This document shows positions 13,169-21,209 of a stretch of DNA of 21,209 nucleotides, one piece after another. Location: positions 1-21,209 of the forward strand of contig SVEW01000021.1 in the NCBI GenBank assembly GCA_015057205.1, written 5' to 3'. Made by a program: the position numbers and the translations under genes. The DNA comes from Lachnospiraceae bacterium (GTDB lineage Bacteria > Bacillota > Clostridia > Lachnospirales > Lachnospiraceae). Every line of letters begins with the position of its first letter. Position 1 is the first letter of the stretch. A model generated the notes under the pieces. The model saw only the letters and a program-made list of their open reading frames with translations. It searched no databases and had not been told where the DNA came from.

Positions 13169-16100
13169 GATTTTTAAATAAGCCTCTGCTAGAATGGGGA
13201 AATTACGAAGCGGTACAACAGCATATACAGAAGCAAACCGGTACAATCCAGATTTCCGGTTGTATGGATGCGGCAAAAGCTTACCTGATAAGCGGGCTGG
13301 ACGCGGCAAAAAATAGGCTGGTAGTAACCTTTCATGAGCAAAAAGCGAAGGAGTTGTTAGAGGACTTTAAAGTTTTTGATGAGAATGTCTATTATTATCC
13401 GGCGAAGGATGTGCTGTTTTATCAGGCGGATATTCGAGGAAATCTTCTGACCAGTGAGCGCCTTTGTGTGTTAAAAGCCATGAAAGAGCAGGAGCGATGT
13501 ACGGTGATTACCACCTTTGATGCTCTTTTGGACCGGCTTATGCCGCCGGAAGAACTTTATCGGGCAGTGCTTTCTTTTAAGGTAGGGGAAAGTGTGTCTC
13601 TTTCTGAGGTTACCGCAGAACTTGTCAGCATGGGATATGAGAAAAATTATCAGGTAGAAGGCGTGGGCGAATTTGCTGTGCGCGGTGGAATTCTGGATAT
13701 TTTTCCATTGTCAGAAGATGCTCCGATTCGTATCGAGTTCTGGGGAGATGAAATTGATTCCATTCGTAGTTTTGATGTGGAGAGTCAGCGTTCCATGGAG
13801 CAGATGCAGGAGACACTGGTATATCCCGCAACAGAATTGATTCTTACAAAAGAACGGTTAGAGGCGGGGCTTTCTAAGATTAAGAAAGAAACAGAAGTGC
13901 GGGAAGAGAAATTCCGTAAGAACATGAATACGGAAGAGGCGTTTCGGTTGCGTAGCATGGTGGAAGCGCTTTCCGAGGGACTCGAGAATGGAACGGATAT
14001 GGTAAGTGCGGGAAGTTTTCTGACTTACTTTTATGAAGATACAGTAACATTTCTGGATTATTTTAAAAATGAAAACACGATTGTATATATAGATGAACCT
14101 GTGCGGGATCTTGAGGCAGCGAAGGTTGTGGAAACAGAGTTTGCAGAGAGTATGAAGAGCCGCCTTTTGAAAGGCTATGTGCTTTCCGGACAGACCGATG
14201 TGCTGGTTCCGGTAAAGAAGGTATTGGCACAGTTAAGGGATTTTCCGGTTCTTGCCCTTAGCACTCTGGATCAGAAGTGTGAGGCCTTGAAACCCGCAAA
14301 TTTGTTTACCATGGCCACTCGTTCTATTAATGCCTATAACAAGAGCTTTGATTTATTAGTTAAGGATTTATTCCTTTATAAGAAAAAAGGATATCAGTTG
14401 GTGCTGATGTCCGGGTCAAAAAGCCGTGCTATGCGTCTTGCACAGGATTTGCAAGAGGAAGGGTTGACGGTTTTTTACACGGAAGAAATGGGAAAAGAGC
14501 CGCAAAAAGGGGAGATTATGGTCTGCTATGGAAAACTGAAGCGAGGTTTTGAGCTTACCATGTTGTCCTTTGCCATGATTACGGAAAGTGATATTTTTGG
14601 ACAGGAGCGTAAGAAAAAGAAGCGCAAGAAGTACGAAGGTGAGCGGATTCGTGATTTTGCCGAGCTAAAAATCGGCGATTATGTGGTTCACGAGAACCAT
14701 GGACTTGGTATCTATCGTGGTATTGAAAAGGTAGATGTGGAAGGCGTTACTAAGGACTATATCAAGATTGAATATGACAAAGGTGGCGCGCTGTATATGC
14801 AGGCGAACAACCTGGAACTTTTGCAAAAATATGCAGGTGCAGACGCAAAGAAACCGAAGCTAAATAAGCTCGGAAGCCAGGATTGGAATAAGACGAAGGC
14901 AAAAGTGCGGGGGGCAGTTACGGATATTGCCAGAGACCTGATAAAATTATATGCAACCAGAGAACATATGGAAGGATTCCAGTTTTCGCCGGATACGGTA
15001 TGGCAACGAGAGTTTGAGGAATTGTTCTTGTTTGAAGAAACGGATGATCAGTTGCTTGCCATCGAGGCTGCAAAGAGGGATATGGAAAGTAAGAAAACCA
15101 TGGATAGACTTGTTTGTGGCGACGTTGGCTTTGGTAAAACGGAGATTGCTATTCGAGCAGCGTTTAAGGCGGTGCAGGATAGTAAGCAGGTGGTGTATTT
15201 GGTGCCGACGACCATTTTGGCACAGCAACACTACAATACCTTTGTACAGAGAATGAAAGACTTTCCGGTGAATGTCGGGCTTCTTAGCCGGTTCTCTACT
15301 CCGGCGCAGCAACGAAAAGTGGTTGCCGGACTTAAGAAGGGGGAAGTGGATATTGTCATCGGTACCCATCGGTTATTATCAAAGGACGTGGCTTATAAGG
15401 ATTTGGGGTTGCTGATTATTGATGAAGAGCAACGGTTTGGCGTGGCACACAAAGAGAAAATCAAACAACTAAAAAATCAGATTGATGTACTGACGTTAAC
15501 GGCAACACCGATTCCGCGAACACTGCATATGAGCCTGGTGGGGATTCGCGATATGAGTGTGTTAGAGGAAGCGCCGGTGGACCGTATGCCGATTCAGACC
15601 TATGTGCTTGAGTACAATGAGGAAATGGTGAAGGAAGCCATTCGACGGGAACTTGGTCGAGGCGGGCAGGTGTATTACGTGTACAACCGGGTAAAACAGA
15701 TTGCGGAAGTAACAGATCGGGTTCGCGCTATGGTGCCGGAGGCAAATGTGGCCTATGCACATGGGCAGATGAAAGAGCGTGAACTAGAGGATATTATGTA
15801 TCAATTCGTGAATGGCGAAATTGATGTGTTGGTTACGACTACGATTATTGAAACCGGTCTGGATATTTCGAATGCGAATACCATGATTATTCAGGATGCG
15901 GATAATATGGGGTTGTCGCAGCTTTATCAGTTGCGGGGACGTGTGGGACGTTCGAACCGAACTTCCTATGCATTTTTAATGTATCGAAGAGATAAGCTTC
16001 TGAAGGAAGTGGCAGAAAAACGATTGCACGCCATCCGTGAATTTACGGATTTGGGCAGTGGTATTAAAATTGCCATGAAGGATTTGGAGATTCGTGGTGC

Positions 16101-16695
16101 CGGGAATATTCTTGGGGCGGATCAGCATGGGCATATGGAGGCGGTAGGATATGATCTTTACTGTAAAATGTTGAACGAAGCGGTGAAGATGATGAAAGGT
16201 CTGCCGGTGAAAGAGAGTTTTGTAACGTCCATCGATTTGTCGGTAAATGCGTTTATTCCACCAAGTTATATTCCGAACGAGTTCCAAAAGCTTGATATGT
16301 ATAAGCGGATTGGTAACATCGAGACGGAAGAGGATAAAGAAGAAATTCTTGAGGAATTTATTGACCGATTTGGGGAACCGCCCAAACCGGTACTAATGCT
16401 TTTGCGGGTTGCATTGATAAAAGCAAAGGCGCATAGTATGGACATTACGGAGATTTCGCAGAAGCAGGAAATAATCACTATCAAGTTATATGAAAAAGCG
16501 AGAATCAATCCGGCAGGCTTTGCGGATTTTATCGCCAGTTTTGAAGGGGCGATGAGTTTTATCAACAAGAAGCAACCACCATACTTTGAATATCGTAGGG
16601 ATTTCAACAATCGGACGAAGCAGTTAGAACCGCTAGAGAGCGTAGAGAAGATACTTTCACAATTTGGACAATATTTACTTGACAGCGAGGAGTAA
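13165..16695 (+). CDS. mfd: Transcription-repair coupling factor
   Basis: Mfd pushes stalled RNA polymerase off damaged DNA and recruits UvrA to start repair of the transcribed strand. The 1176-residue protein has the expected order: UvrB-homologous N-terminal region (about 1-200, with 'YYPAKDVLFYQADI' and 'FAVRGGILDIFP'), a middle region, the CarD-like RNA-polymerase-interaction domain from about 499 ('KIGDYVVHENHGLGIYRGIE'), a RecG-like SF2 translocase with Walker A 'GDVGFGKT' (about 652), DEEQ box (753), 'TATPIPRTL' (about 779) and motif VI 'RGRVGRSNR' (about 924), and the C-terminal TRCF domain ('YIPNEFQKLDMYKRI'). Length is normal. It overlaps pth by 4 bp. No terminator is obvious after it, and murA follows with its own promoter. 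Confidence 0.98.
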   Translation: MRFLNKPLLEWGNYEAVQQHIQKQTGTIQISGCMDAAKAYLISGLDAAKNRLVVTFHEQKAKELLEDFKVFDENVYYYPAKDVLFYQADIRGNLLTSERLCVLKAMKEQERCTVITTFDALLDRLMPPEELYRAVLSFKVGESVSLSEVTAELVSMGYEKNYQVEGVGEFAVRGGILDIFPLSEDAPIRIEFWGDEIDSIRSFDVESQRSMEQMQETLVYPATELILTKERLEAGLSKIKKETEVREEKFRKNMNTEEAFRLRSMVEALSEGLENGTDMVSAGSFLTYFYEDTVTFLDYFKNENTIVYIDEPVRDLEAAKVVETEFAESMKSRLLKGYVLSGQTDVLVPVKKVLAQLRDFPVLALSTLDQKCEALKPANLFTMATRSINAYNKSFDLLVKDLFLYKKKGYQLVLMSGSKSRAMRLAQDLQEEGLTVFYTEEMGKEPQKGEIMVCYGKLKRGFELTMLSFAMITESDIFGQERKKKKRKKYEGERIRDFAELKIGDYVVHENHGLGIYRGIEKVDVEGVTKDYIKIEYDKGGALYMQANNLELLQKYAGADAKKPKLNKLGSQDWNKTKAKVRGAVTDIARDLIKLYATREHMEGFQFSPDTVWQREFEELFLFEETDDQLLAIEAAKRDMESKKTMDRLVCGDVGFGKTEIAIRAAFKAVQDSKQVVYLVPTTILAQQHYNTFVQRMKDFPVNVGLLSRFSTPAQQRKVVAGLKKGEVDIVIGTHRLLSKDVAYKDLGLLIIDEEQRFGVAHKEKIKQLKNQIDVLTLTATPIPRTLHMSLVGIRDMSVLEEAPVDRMPIQTYVLEYNEEMVKEAIRRELGRGGQVYYVYNRVKQIAEVTDRVRAMVPEANVAYAHGQMKERELEDIMYQFVNGEIDVLVTTTIIETGLDISNANTMIIQDADNMGLSQLYQLRGRVGRSNRTSYAFLMYRRDKLLKEVAEKRLHAIREFTDLGSGIKIAMKDLEIRGAGNILGADQHGHMEAVGYDLYCKMLNEAVKMMKGLPVKESFVTSIDLSVNAFIPPSYIPNEFQKLDMYKRIGNIETEEDKEEILEEFIDRFGEPPKPVLMLLRVALIKAKAHSMDITEISQKQEIITIKLYEKARINPAGFADFIASFEGAMSFINKKQPPYFEYRRDFNNRTKQLEPLESVEKILSQFGQYLLDSEE

Positions 16696-16723
16696 AGTGG
16701 CTACACTAGAAGATAACGTCTTG

Positions 16724-16751
16724 TTGAAAAAAATCCAAGATGTGATATAAT
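16724..16751 (+). promoter_or_regulatory. Sigma-A promoter of murA
   Basis: TTGAAA at 16724-16729, a 16-bp spacer, and TATAAT at 16746-16751, with a TG two bases before it (extended -10: TGA-TATAAT). This is the best promoter match in the window. Confidence 0.75.
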
Positions 16752-16787
16752 GATAAGTAAGTATGAACAAATAGATTGAGGTGTGCG

Positions 16788-18080
16788 ATGGATCAGTACG
16801 TTATTAAGGGCGGAAATCCACTCGTAGGGGAAGTAGAGATATCCGGTGCCAAGAATGCGGCGCTTGGAATTCTTCCTGCTGCGATTATGGCAAATGAATC
16901 CGTGGTAATTGACAATTTGCCGAATGTTTGCGACATCAATGTGATGCTTCAGGCAATTGAAGGAATTGGAGCCAGAGTGGAGCGTCTTGGTCCACACAAG
17001 GTGAAGATTAATGGTTCCACCATTAGTAGTTACGATGTGGAATATGAATATATTAAGAAGATACGTGGTTCCTATTATTTATTAGGAGCGTTACTTGGAA
17101 AATATAAGTATGCGCAGGTTGCTTTGCCGGGCGGATGTGATATCGGAAGCCGTCCGATTGATTTGCATTTAAAGGGCTTTCGTCAGCTTGGTGCAGAGGT
17201 TGAGATTGCGCATGGCGTCATTGGAGCAAAGGCTGAGGAACTGGTAGGAGGAGCAATATATCTGGATAAAGCGTCGGTTGGTGCTACCATTAATATTATG
17301 ATGGCAGCAGTGCTGGCTAAGGGTAAGACTACCATTGAGAATGCAGCGAAGGAGCCGCATGTTGTTGATGTTGCCAACCTTCTTAATAGCATGGGCGCAA
17401 GCATTCGTGGAGCCGGAACAGATATTATCCGTATTGAAGGTGTTGCACGTTTGCACGGAACAGAGTATTCGGTTATTCCGGATCAGATTGAGGCGGGCAC
17501 CTTTATGTGTGCAGCAGCTGCAACGAAGGGTGACGTTATGGTTAAGAACGTTATCCCGAAGCATTTGGAGGCTATTTCTGCGAAGCTTAAGGAAATGGGC
17601 TGCGAGATTGAGGAATTTGATGATGCGGTGCGTGTTGTTTCGTCCAAACCATTGCAGTGTACGCAAGTAGCGACCACCTATTATCCCGGATTCCCGACGG
17701 ATATGCAGCCGCAGATTGCAGCGGTGTTAGCCCTGGCGAAGGGAACCAGTGTGGTTACAGAGAGTATTTTTGAGAATCGTTTCCGTTATGCGGATGAATT
17801 AAATCGCATGGGTGCAAATATTAAAGTTGAGAGTAATGTGGGCATTATTTCCGGCGTGAACTATTATACCGGAGCAAGAGTGGCTGCACCGGATTTGCGT
17901 GCAGGCGCAGCATTGGTTATTGCGGGTCTTGCGGCGGAAGGGTTTACAACAGTGGATGATATCCATTATATTGAACGCGGATACGAAGACTTTGAAGTGA
18001 AGTTGGCAGGACTTGGAGCTATGATTGAGAAAGTATCCAGTGAAAAGGAAGCAACGAAATTTGTTTATAAGGTTTCATAG
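16788..18080 (+). CDS. murA: UDP-N-acetylglucosamine 1-carboxyvinyltransferase
   Basis: MurA transfers enolpyruvate from PEP to UDP-GlcNAc, the first committed step of peptidoglycan synthesis, in the cytoplasm. Counted from the ATG at 16788 the protein has 430 residues. 'ISGAKNAALGIL' places the catalytic Lys at 22 and Asn at 23, exactly as in well-known MurA enzymes, which supports this start over an upstream TTG at 16776 that overlaps the GAGGTG ribosome site. The active-site loop reads 'LPGGCDIGSRPIDLHL' with Cys117 present, so the enzyme should be of the fosfomycin-sensitive Cys type. 'FPTDMQPQIAAVLALA' and 'ENRFRYADELNRMGA' are further family marks. Many Firmicutes have two MurA paralogues; I cannot tell which this is. 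A hairpin with a T-rich tail follows 10 bp after the stop. Confidence 0.97.
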   Translation: MDQYVIKGGNPLVGEVEISGAKNAALGILPAAIMANESVVIDNLPNVCDINVMLQAIEGIGARVERLGPHKVKINGSTISSYDVEYEYIKKIRGSYYLLGALLGKYKYAQVALPGGCDIGSRPIDLHLKGFRQLGAEVEIAHGVIGAKAEELVGGAIYLDKASVGATINIMMAAVLAKGKTTIENAAKEPHVVDVANLLNSMGASIRGAGTDIIRIEGVARLHGTEYSVIPDQIEAGTFMCAAAATKGDVMVKNVIPKHLEAISAKLKEMGCEIEEFDDAVRVVSSKPLQCTQVATTYYPGFPTDMQPQIAAVLALAKGTSVVTESIFENRFRYADELNRMGANIKVESNVGIISGVNYYTGARVAAPDLRAGAALVIAGLAAEGFTTVDDIHYIERGYEDFEVKLAGLGAMIEKVSSEKEATKFVYKVS

Positions 18081-18089
18081 AAGAGTAGG

Positions 18090-18125
18090 GAACTCTTGTC
18101 GAAGGTGATTCGGCAAGGGTTCTTT
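18090..18125 (+). terminator. Intrinsic terminator of murA
   Basis: A 13-bp stem (18090-18102 with 18110-18122, three G-U pairs) with a 7-base loop is followed by TTTG and, a little later, TTTT. The T-tract is short, so termination may be partial, leaving some read-through into the next gene. Confidence 0.65.
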
Positions 18126-18159
18126 GTGCATTTTGAGGCGTTTACAAGGAGAGGGCATC

Positions 18160-20961
18160 ATGAGAGTTGGTTGTAGAAAAGTTGGAAAACGGAAGCTAAA
18201 AGGAATATCAATTTGGGCGTTGGCGTTTGGGTGTGTCATTGGCTGGGGAGCTTTTGTCATGCCCGGAACTACTTTTTTACCGGAGGCAGGTCCCATAGGT
18301 ACCGTGGTTGGTGTCTTGATTGCAGCGGGTTTTTCACTGATTATTTGCAGCAATTATTCGTGGATGCTTCGCCATTTTCCGGAAAACGGAGGGTCCTACG
18401 AGTTTACGCGTAGTATTTTGGGAGAAGACCATGCATTTTTGGTTGCGTGGTCCTTAGTGCTTGCCTATATGGCGCTGATGTGGTCAAATGCTACCGCACT
18501 TGTGCTTGTTGGTCGGTATGTGATGAAGGATGCACTACAATGGGGGCCCCATTACTCCGTGGCGAATTATGATGTATATGTCGGGGAAGTGCTAATCTTG
18601 GTAGTTTTTGTGTTGGTGCTTGGGATTATTACCACTTATTTTCGGCGACTTGCGGATGCGGTGCGTGTTGTTTTGGGAATCACCACACTGGTGTTGGTGG
18701 TTTGTCTTTCTTTGATTGTGATTCATCGATTGGGTATGGAGGCAATTTTAACACATCCGTTTACGAAAGGAAATTCGTTAGGCACGCAGGTTTTGAATAT
18801 TGCAGTGCTTGGCCCCTATATGTATGTTGGATTTGAGGTTGTAGGACACACCGCAGATGAGGTGGGGTTTCCGATTAAACGTATTTTTGTGTATGCCGGA
18901 CTTGCAATCGTTGCGGGAGCGGCAGTGTACTGCTTGCTTGTGCTTACGGCTGCTGCAGGAGGATTGCAAGATTATCACAGCTGGCGAGAGTACATTGCAG
19001 ATTTGAACTATGTAAGTCAGAAAGATGAACTGCCGGTGTTTTATAACATATACAAAGTATTAGGAGATCGGGGAATAGGGCTTGCGACCATTGCGGTGGT
19101 ATCGGCAATCGTGACAGGCGTAATGGGATTTCATAGAGCGGCTTCCCATATGATTTTTCGAATGGCGAAGGCAGAGCTTTTGCCAAAAAGTTTTGCAAAA
19201 ACAGATGAACGTGGTGTGCCGGTGAAGGCCAATTTGGTGGTGCTGGTTACGGCCTTGCTTATGTCATTGGCGGGTCGGACGGTGATTAGTTGGGGCGCGG
19301 ATGTGTCTACTTTGAGTGTTTCTATTGTGTATGGATATATTTCGCTCTGTGTTATCTTGCGTGCGAAAAAAAATCGGTGGCAACGGTTTTGCGGTGTGCT
19401 TGGGGTGTTTGCATCAACGCTTGTCTTTGGAACGTTACTGATGCCCAATGCTTTAAGCATAAACGGGTTGACAGTGGAAGCCTATTTTGTCCTGATTTTG
19501 TGGAGCTTTTTTGGCATGTTATACTATTGGTACGTGTTTGCCATCGATAAAAAAAATCGTTTTGGTAAATCCACGATTATGTGGATGGTGATGTTGTTTT
19601 TGCTGTGTTTTTCATCAAATGTCTGGAATAAAGAGCGATTACAAAAGCACATTGAACGGATTACGGGGGCAGCAAATCCCAACTTGTCAAAGTTGTTGTT
19701 TGCAGGAAGTTTGGAGCAAATGCTGCTTATAGTGGCGGCGCTGTTTATTGTTTATCGTTTGTTTTCGAAGGTATTGGCGCGTGAAAAAGAGCTGAGTCAT
19801 CAGGTGATTGACGCAGAGGAACGAAATAGGGCAAAGACATCTTTTTTGTCATCTATGTCTCATGATATACGAACGCCGATGAATGCGATTATAGGATTTA
19901 CGGATTTGGCACTGCTGGATTTGGATAATCGGGAGAAGGTAGAGGAGTATTTAAAGAAAATTAAGGGATCTAGTGCCCATTTGCTGTCGTTGATTAACGA
20001 TGTGTTGGAGATGAGCCGGATTGAAAGCGGCAAAATTGAGTTGGTGGAAGAGCCAATGAATATGGGCGAGCTGTTAAAAGAGGTTAAGGACATTTTGCTG
20101 GGGCAGGTGGCTGAGAAGAACCAGAGTCTATTGGTTTCTTTGGAGGATATGACAAGAAAAACGGTAAAATGCGATAGGTTACGTATGAATCAGGTGATTC
20201 TAAATCTGGCGTCAAATGCTATCAAATATACGCCGGAGGGGGGCGATATCTCTATTGTGTTCAGGCAACTTAACGTGGTGGATGCAGAACATGTACGCTG
20301 TGAGTTGCGGGTGAAGGATAATGGAATCGGTATGTCGGAAGAATTTGCCTGCAAAATATTTGAGGCATTTGAGCGGGAACGTACATCCACAATGAGCGGA
20401 GTGCAGGGAACCGGACTTGGTATGGCAATCACAAAGAGCATTGTAGATTTAATGGGGGGCACCATTGAAGTGAAAACAGAGCTTGGAAAAGGTACAGAAA
20501 TCATTGTGCATCTTACGCTGGCTTTGGCGGAACCGGAAAGTGTGAAGAAGGCGGGAGAAGAGCTTAGTACCGAGCACTTTAAGGGGAAGAGGATTCTTCT
20601 GGTGGATGACATGTTGATTAACAGACAGCTTGCCTCGGCGGTGTTGCGACTGTATGGAATTTCCGTGGAGGAGGCAAAAGATGGTTCCGAGGCGGTTGAG
20701 ATGGTGAAAGAAGCCGAAGCGGGATATTATGATTTGGTACTTATGGATATTCAGATGCCGAAGATGGATGGATATGAGGCAGCAAGGCACATTCGTGCGT
20801 TGGAAGATTCTGAAAAAAGCAGTGTACCAATTTTGGCACTGACGGCAAATGCTTTTCAGGAAGATAAAAAACTTGGGGCGAAAGCCGGTATGAATGGTCA
20901 CGTGTCGAAACCAATTGTGCGGAAGCAGCTGATAGAAGAATTATACCAGATATGGAAATAA
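18160..20961 (+). CDS. APC-family permease fused to a histidine kinase and receiver domain (transporter-type hybrid sensor kinase)
   Basis: One 933-residue frame joins a transporter to a two-component kinase. Residues about 15-500 resemble amino acid-polyamine-organocation (APC) permeases: 'FGCVIGWGAFVMPG' (G24-G36) is the broken first helix that binds substrate backbone, and 'YVGFEVVGHTADEVGFPIKRI' is the matching helix 6 region. A further membrane helix ('LLIVAALFIVYRLF') leads through a coiled segment to a kinase: H-box 'SMSHDIRTP' (H568), N-box 'NLASNAIKY' (N686), G1 'DNGIGM' (720-725), G2 'GTGLGMAI' (750-757). The receiver has D816/D817, phospho-acceptor D863 in 'LMDIQMPKMDGYE', T895 and K917. 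All key residues are present. I chose ATG 18160 because AAGGAGAGG precedes it; an earlier TTG has none. CbrA-type kinases carry an SSS-family transporter instead. Sensed solute and output partner are unknown; no DNA-binding regulator is adjacent. Confidence 0.93.
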   Translation: MRVGCRKVGKRKLKGISIWALAFGCVIGWGAFVMPGTTFLPEAGPIGTVVGVLIAAGFSLIICSNYSWMLRHFPENGGSYEFTRSILGEDHAFLVAWSLVLAYMALMWSNATALVLVGRYVMKDALQWGPHYSVANYDVYVGEVLILVVFVLVLGIITTYFRRLADAVRVVLGITTLVLVVCLSLIVIHRLGMEAILTHPFTKGNSLGTQVLNIAVLGPYMYVGFEVVGHTADEVGFPIKRIFVYAGLAIVAGAAVYCLLVLTAAAGGLQDYHSWREYIADLNYVSQKDELPVFYNIYKVLGDRGIGLATIAVVSAIVTGVMGFHRAASHMIFRMAKAELLPKSFAKTDERGVPVKANLVVLVTALLMSLAGRTVISWGADVSTLSVSIVYGYISLCVILRAKKNRWQRFCGVLGVFASTLVFGTLLMPNALSINGLTVEAYFVLILWSFFGMLYYWYVFAIDKKNRFGKSTIMWMVMLFLLCFSSNVWNKERLQKHIERITGAANPNLSKLLFAGSLEQMLLIVAALFIVYRLFSKVLAREKELSHQVIDAEERNRAKTSFLSSMSHDIRTPMNAIIGFTDLALLDLDNREKVEEYLKKIKGSSAHLLSLINDVLEMSRIESGKIELVEEPMNMGELLKEVKDILLGQVAEKNQSLLVSLEDMTRKTVKCDRLRMNQVILNLASNAIKYTPEGGDISIVFRQLNVVDAEHVRCELRVKDNGIGMSEEFACKIFEAFERERTSTMSGVQGTGLGMAITKSIVDLMGGTIEVKTELGKGTEIIVHLTLALAEPESVKKAGEELSTEHFKGKRILLVDDMLINRQLASAVLRLYGISVEEAKDGSEAVEMVKEAEAGYYDLVLMDIQMPKMDGYEAARHIRALEDSEKSSVPILALTANAFQEDKKLGAKAGMNGHVSKPIVRKQLIEELYQIWK

Positions 20962-20962
20962 A

Positions 20963-20988
20963 AAACAGGAGTCCGAGGACTCCTGTTT
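20963..20988. terminator. Bidirectional terminator between the sensor kinase and the convergent gene
   Basis: An 11-bp perfect stem AAACAGGAGTC/GACTCCTGTTT (20963-20973 with 20978-20988) with a CGAG tetraloop. On the - strand the stem is followed by a clean T-run, making it a strong terminator for the leftward gene. On the + strand the T-tract is poorer but the A-rich and T-rich flanks may still allow termination of the kinase gene. Confidence 0.85.
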
Positions 20989-20991
20989 GGC

Positions 20992-21209
20992 TTAAAGCAA
21001 TGATACAATGGATAAGGAACTGTTCGTTGATAAATCAAGGAAGTCCCCATTATCCAATTTTAAAATCGGTTTCGAAAGACGATTGCTATTCAGCAATACA
21101 ATGGTGCCCTGACTGCCATTGCTTAACAGAACACGGTTATTCTGATACGTGTTGGCAATACGCTCAAGGAACGTCATGATAACATGCGGGCGGTATTTCT
21201 GCAAGCCTT
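20992..21209 (-). CDS. C-terminal end of an unidentified protein, possibly an HD-GYP phosphodiesterase; 5' truncated
   Basis: The frame is open to the right edge of the window on the - strand, so only about 72 C-terminal residues are seen. It ends 'KLDNGDFLDLSTNSSLSIVSLL'. The pattern 'FLERIANTYQNNRVLLSNGSQGTIVLLN' followed by 'LSKPILKL' and a short DLS-containing tail recalls the small beta-domain that follows the HD-GYP catalytic domain in many clostridial c-di-GMP phosphodiesterases. The catalytic HD and GYP motifs would lie outside the window, so this remains a guess. The gene converges on the sensor-kinase gene and shares its terminator, which has a better T-run in this direction. A methionine inside the window is available as a start, but a 70-residue gene is less likely than a truncated longer one. 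Confidence 0.45.
   Translation of the reverse strand, partial: GLQKYRPHVIMTFLERIANTYQNNRVLLSNGSQGTIVLLNSNRLSKPILKLDNGDFLDLSTNSSLSIVSLL

Noticed and set aside
13165..16695. Several antisense frames of 65-140 codons within mfd
   Set aside because: No ribosome sites or recognisable domains; they are shadows of a long, strongly coding gene.
16776..16787. TTG start giving a longer MurA
   Set aside because: It overlaps the ribosome site; the ATG at 16788 puts the catalytic Lys at residue 22, as in known enzymes.
18124..18159. TTG start giving a sensor kinase 12 residues longer
   Set aside because: It lies in the tail of the murA terminator with no ribosome site, while AAGGAGAGG precedes the ATG at 18160.

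Overview
The window reads as a chromosomal segment of a Gram-positive, low-to-mid GC anaerobe of the class Clostridia, most likely a Lachnospiraceae-type bacterium. The grounds are the paired GlgC/GlgD subunits followed by spoVG, pth and mfd, a long divergent PRPP synthetase, a DnaD plus DnaI/DnaC-type helicase loader pair, corrinoid methyl-transfer genes, and strong AGGAGG-type ribosome binding sites. This placement is inferred from gene content and has not been checked by search.

Layout. Positions 1-2054 hold the end of a + strand corrinoid methyl-transfer operon: a RACo-like reductive activator (cut by the window edge), a B12-binding corrinoid protein and a UroD-fold zinc methyltransferase. 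It ends in an unusually elaborate terminator at 2062-2134. A GC-rich 62-bp direct repeat (2140-2294) and a decayed PD-(D/E)XK-like gene (2304-2895, -) follow. A MATE transporter (3047-4411, +) converges on a - strand block: prs (4517-5701), the helicase loader (5812-6783), dnaD (6795-7925) and murC (8175-9551). The dnaD-murC gap carries a cluster of DnaA boxes. From 9785 everything is on the + strand: glgC-glgD, spoVG, pth-mfd, murA and, at 18160-20961, one long gene that fuses an amino-acid-permease-like transporter to a histidine kinase and a receiver domain. The window closes on the 3' end of a - strand gene resembling the tail of an HD-GYP protein. No stretch above 300 bases lacks a gene.

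How the parts work together. The first three genes form a methyl-transfer module: the corrinoid protein carries the methyl group, the UroD-type enzyme moves it, and the RACo-like protein re-reduces inactive Co(II). MurC and MurA are cytoplasmic peptidoglycan-precursor enzymes. GlgC/GlgD make ADP-glucose for glycogen. DnaD and the loader bring replicative helicase to DNA opened by DnaA, so DnaA boxes just upstream of their promoter suggest feedback control. Pth and Mfd form a translation/repair housekeeping pair, overlapping by 4 bp.

Most notable items: (1) the transporter-histidine kinase-receiver fusion, with the transporter's substrate-site motifs and all kinase and receiver residues visible; (2) two terminators, after unrelated genes, that share an identical asymmetric internal loop flanked by a covarying stem, a candidate structured RNA motif; (3) the DnaA-box cluster with a 20-bp exact repeat 99 bp apart; (4) the GC-rich 62-bp repeat pair.
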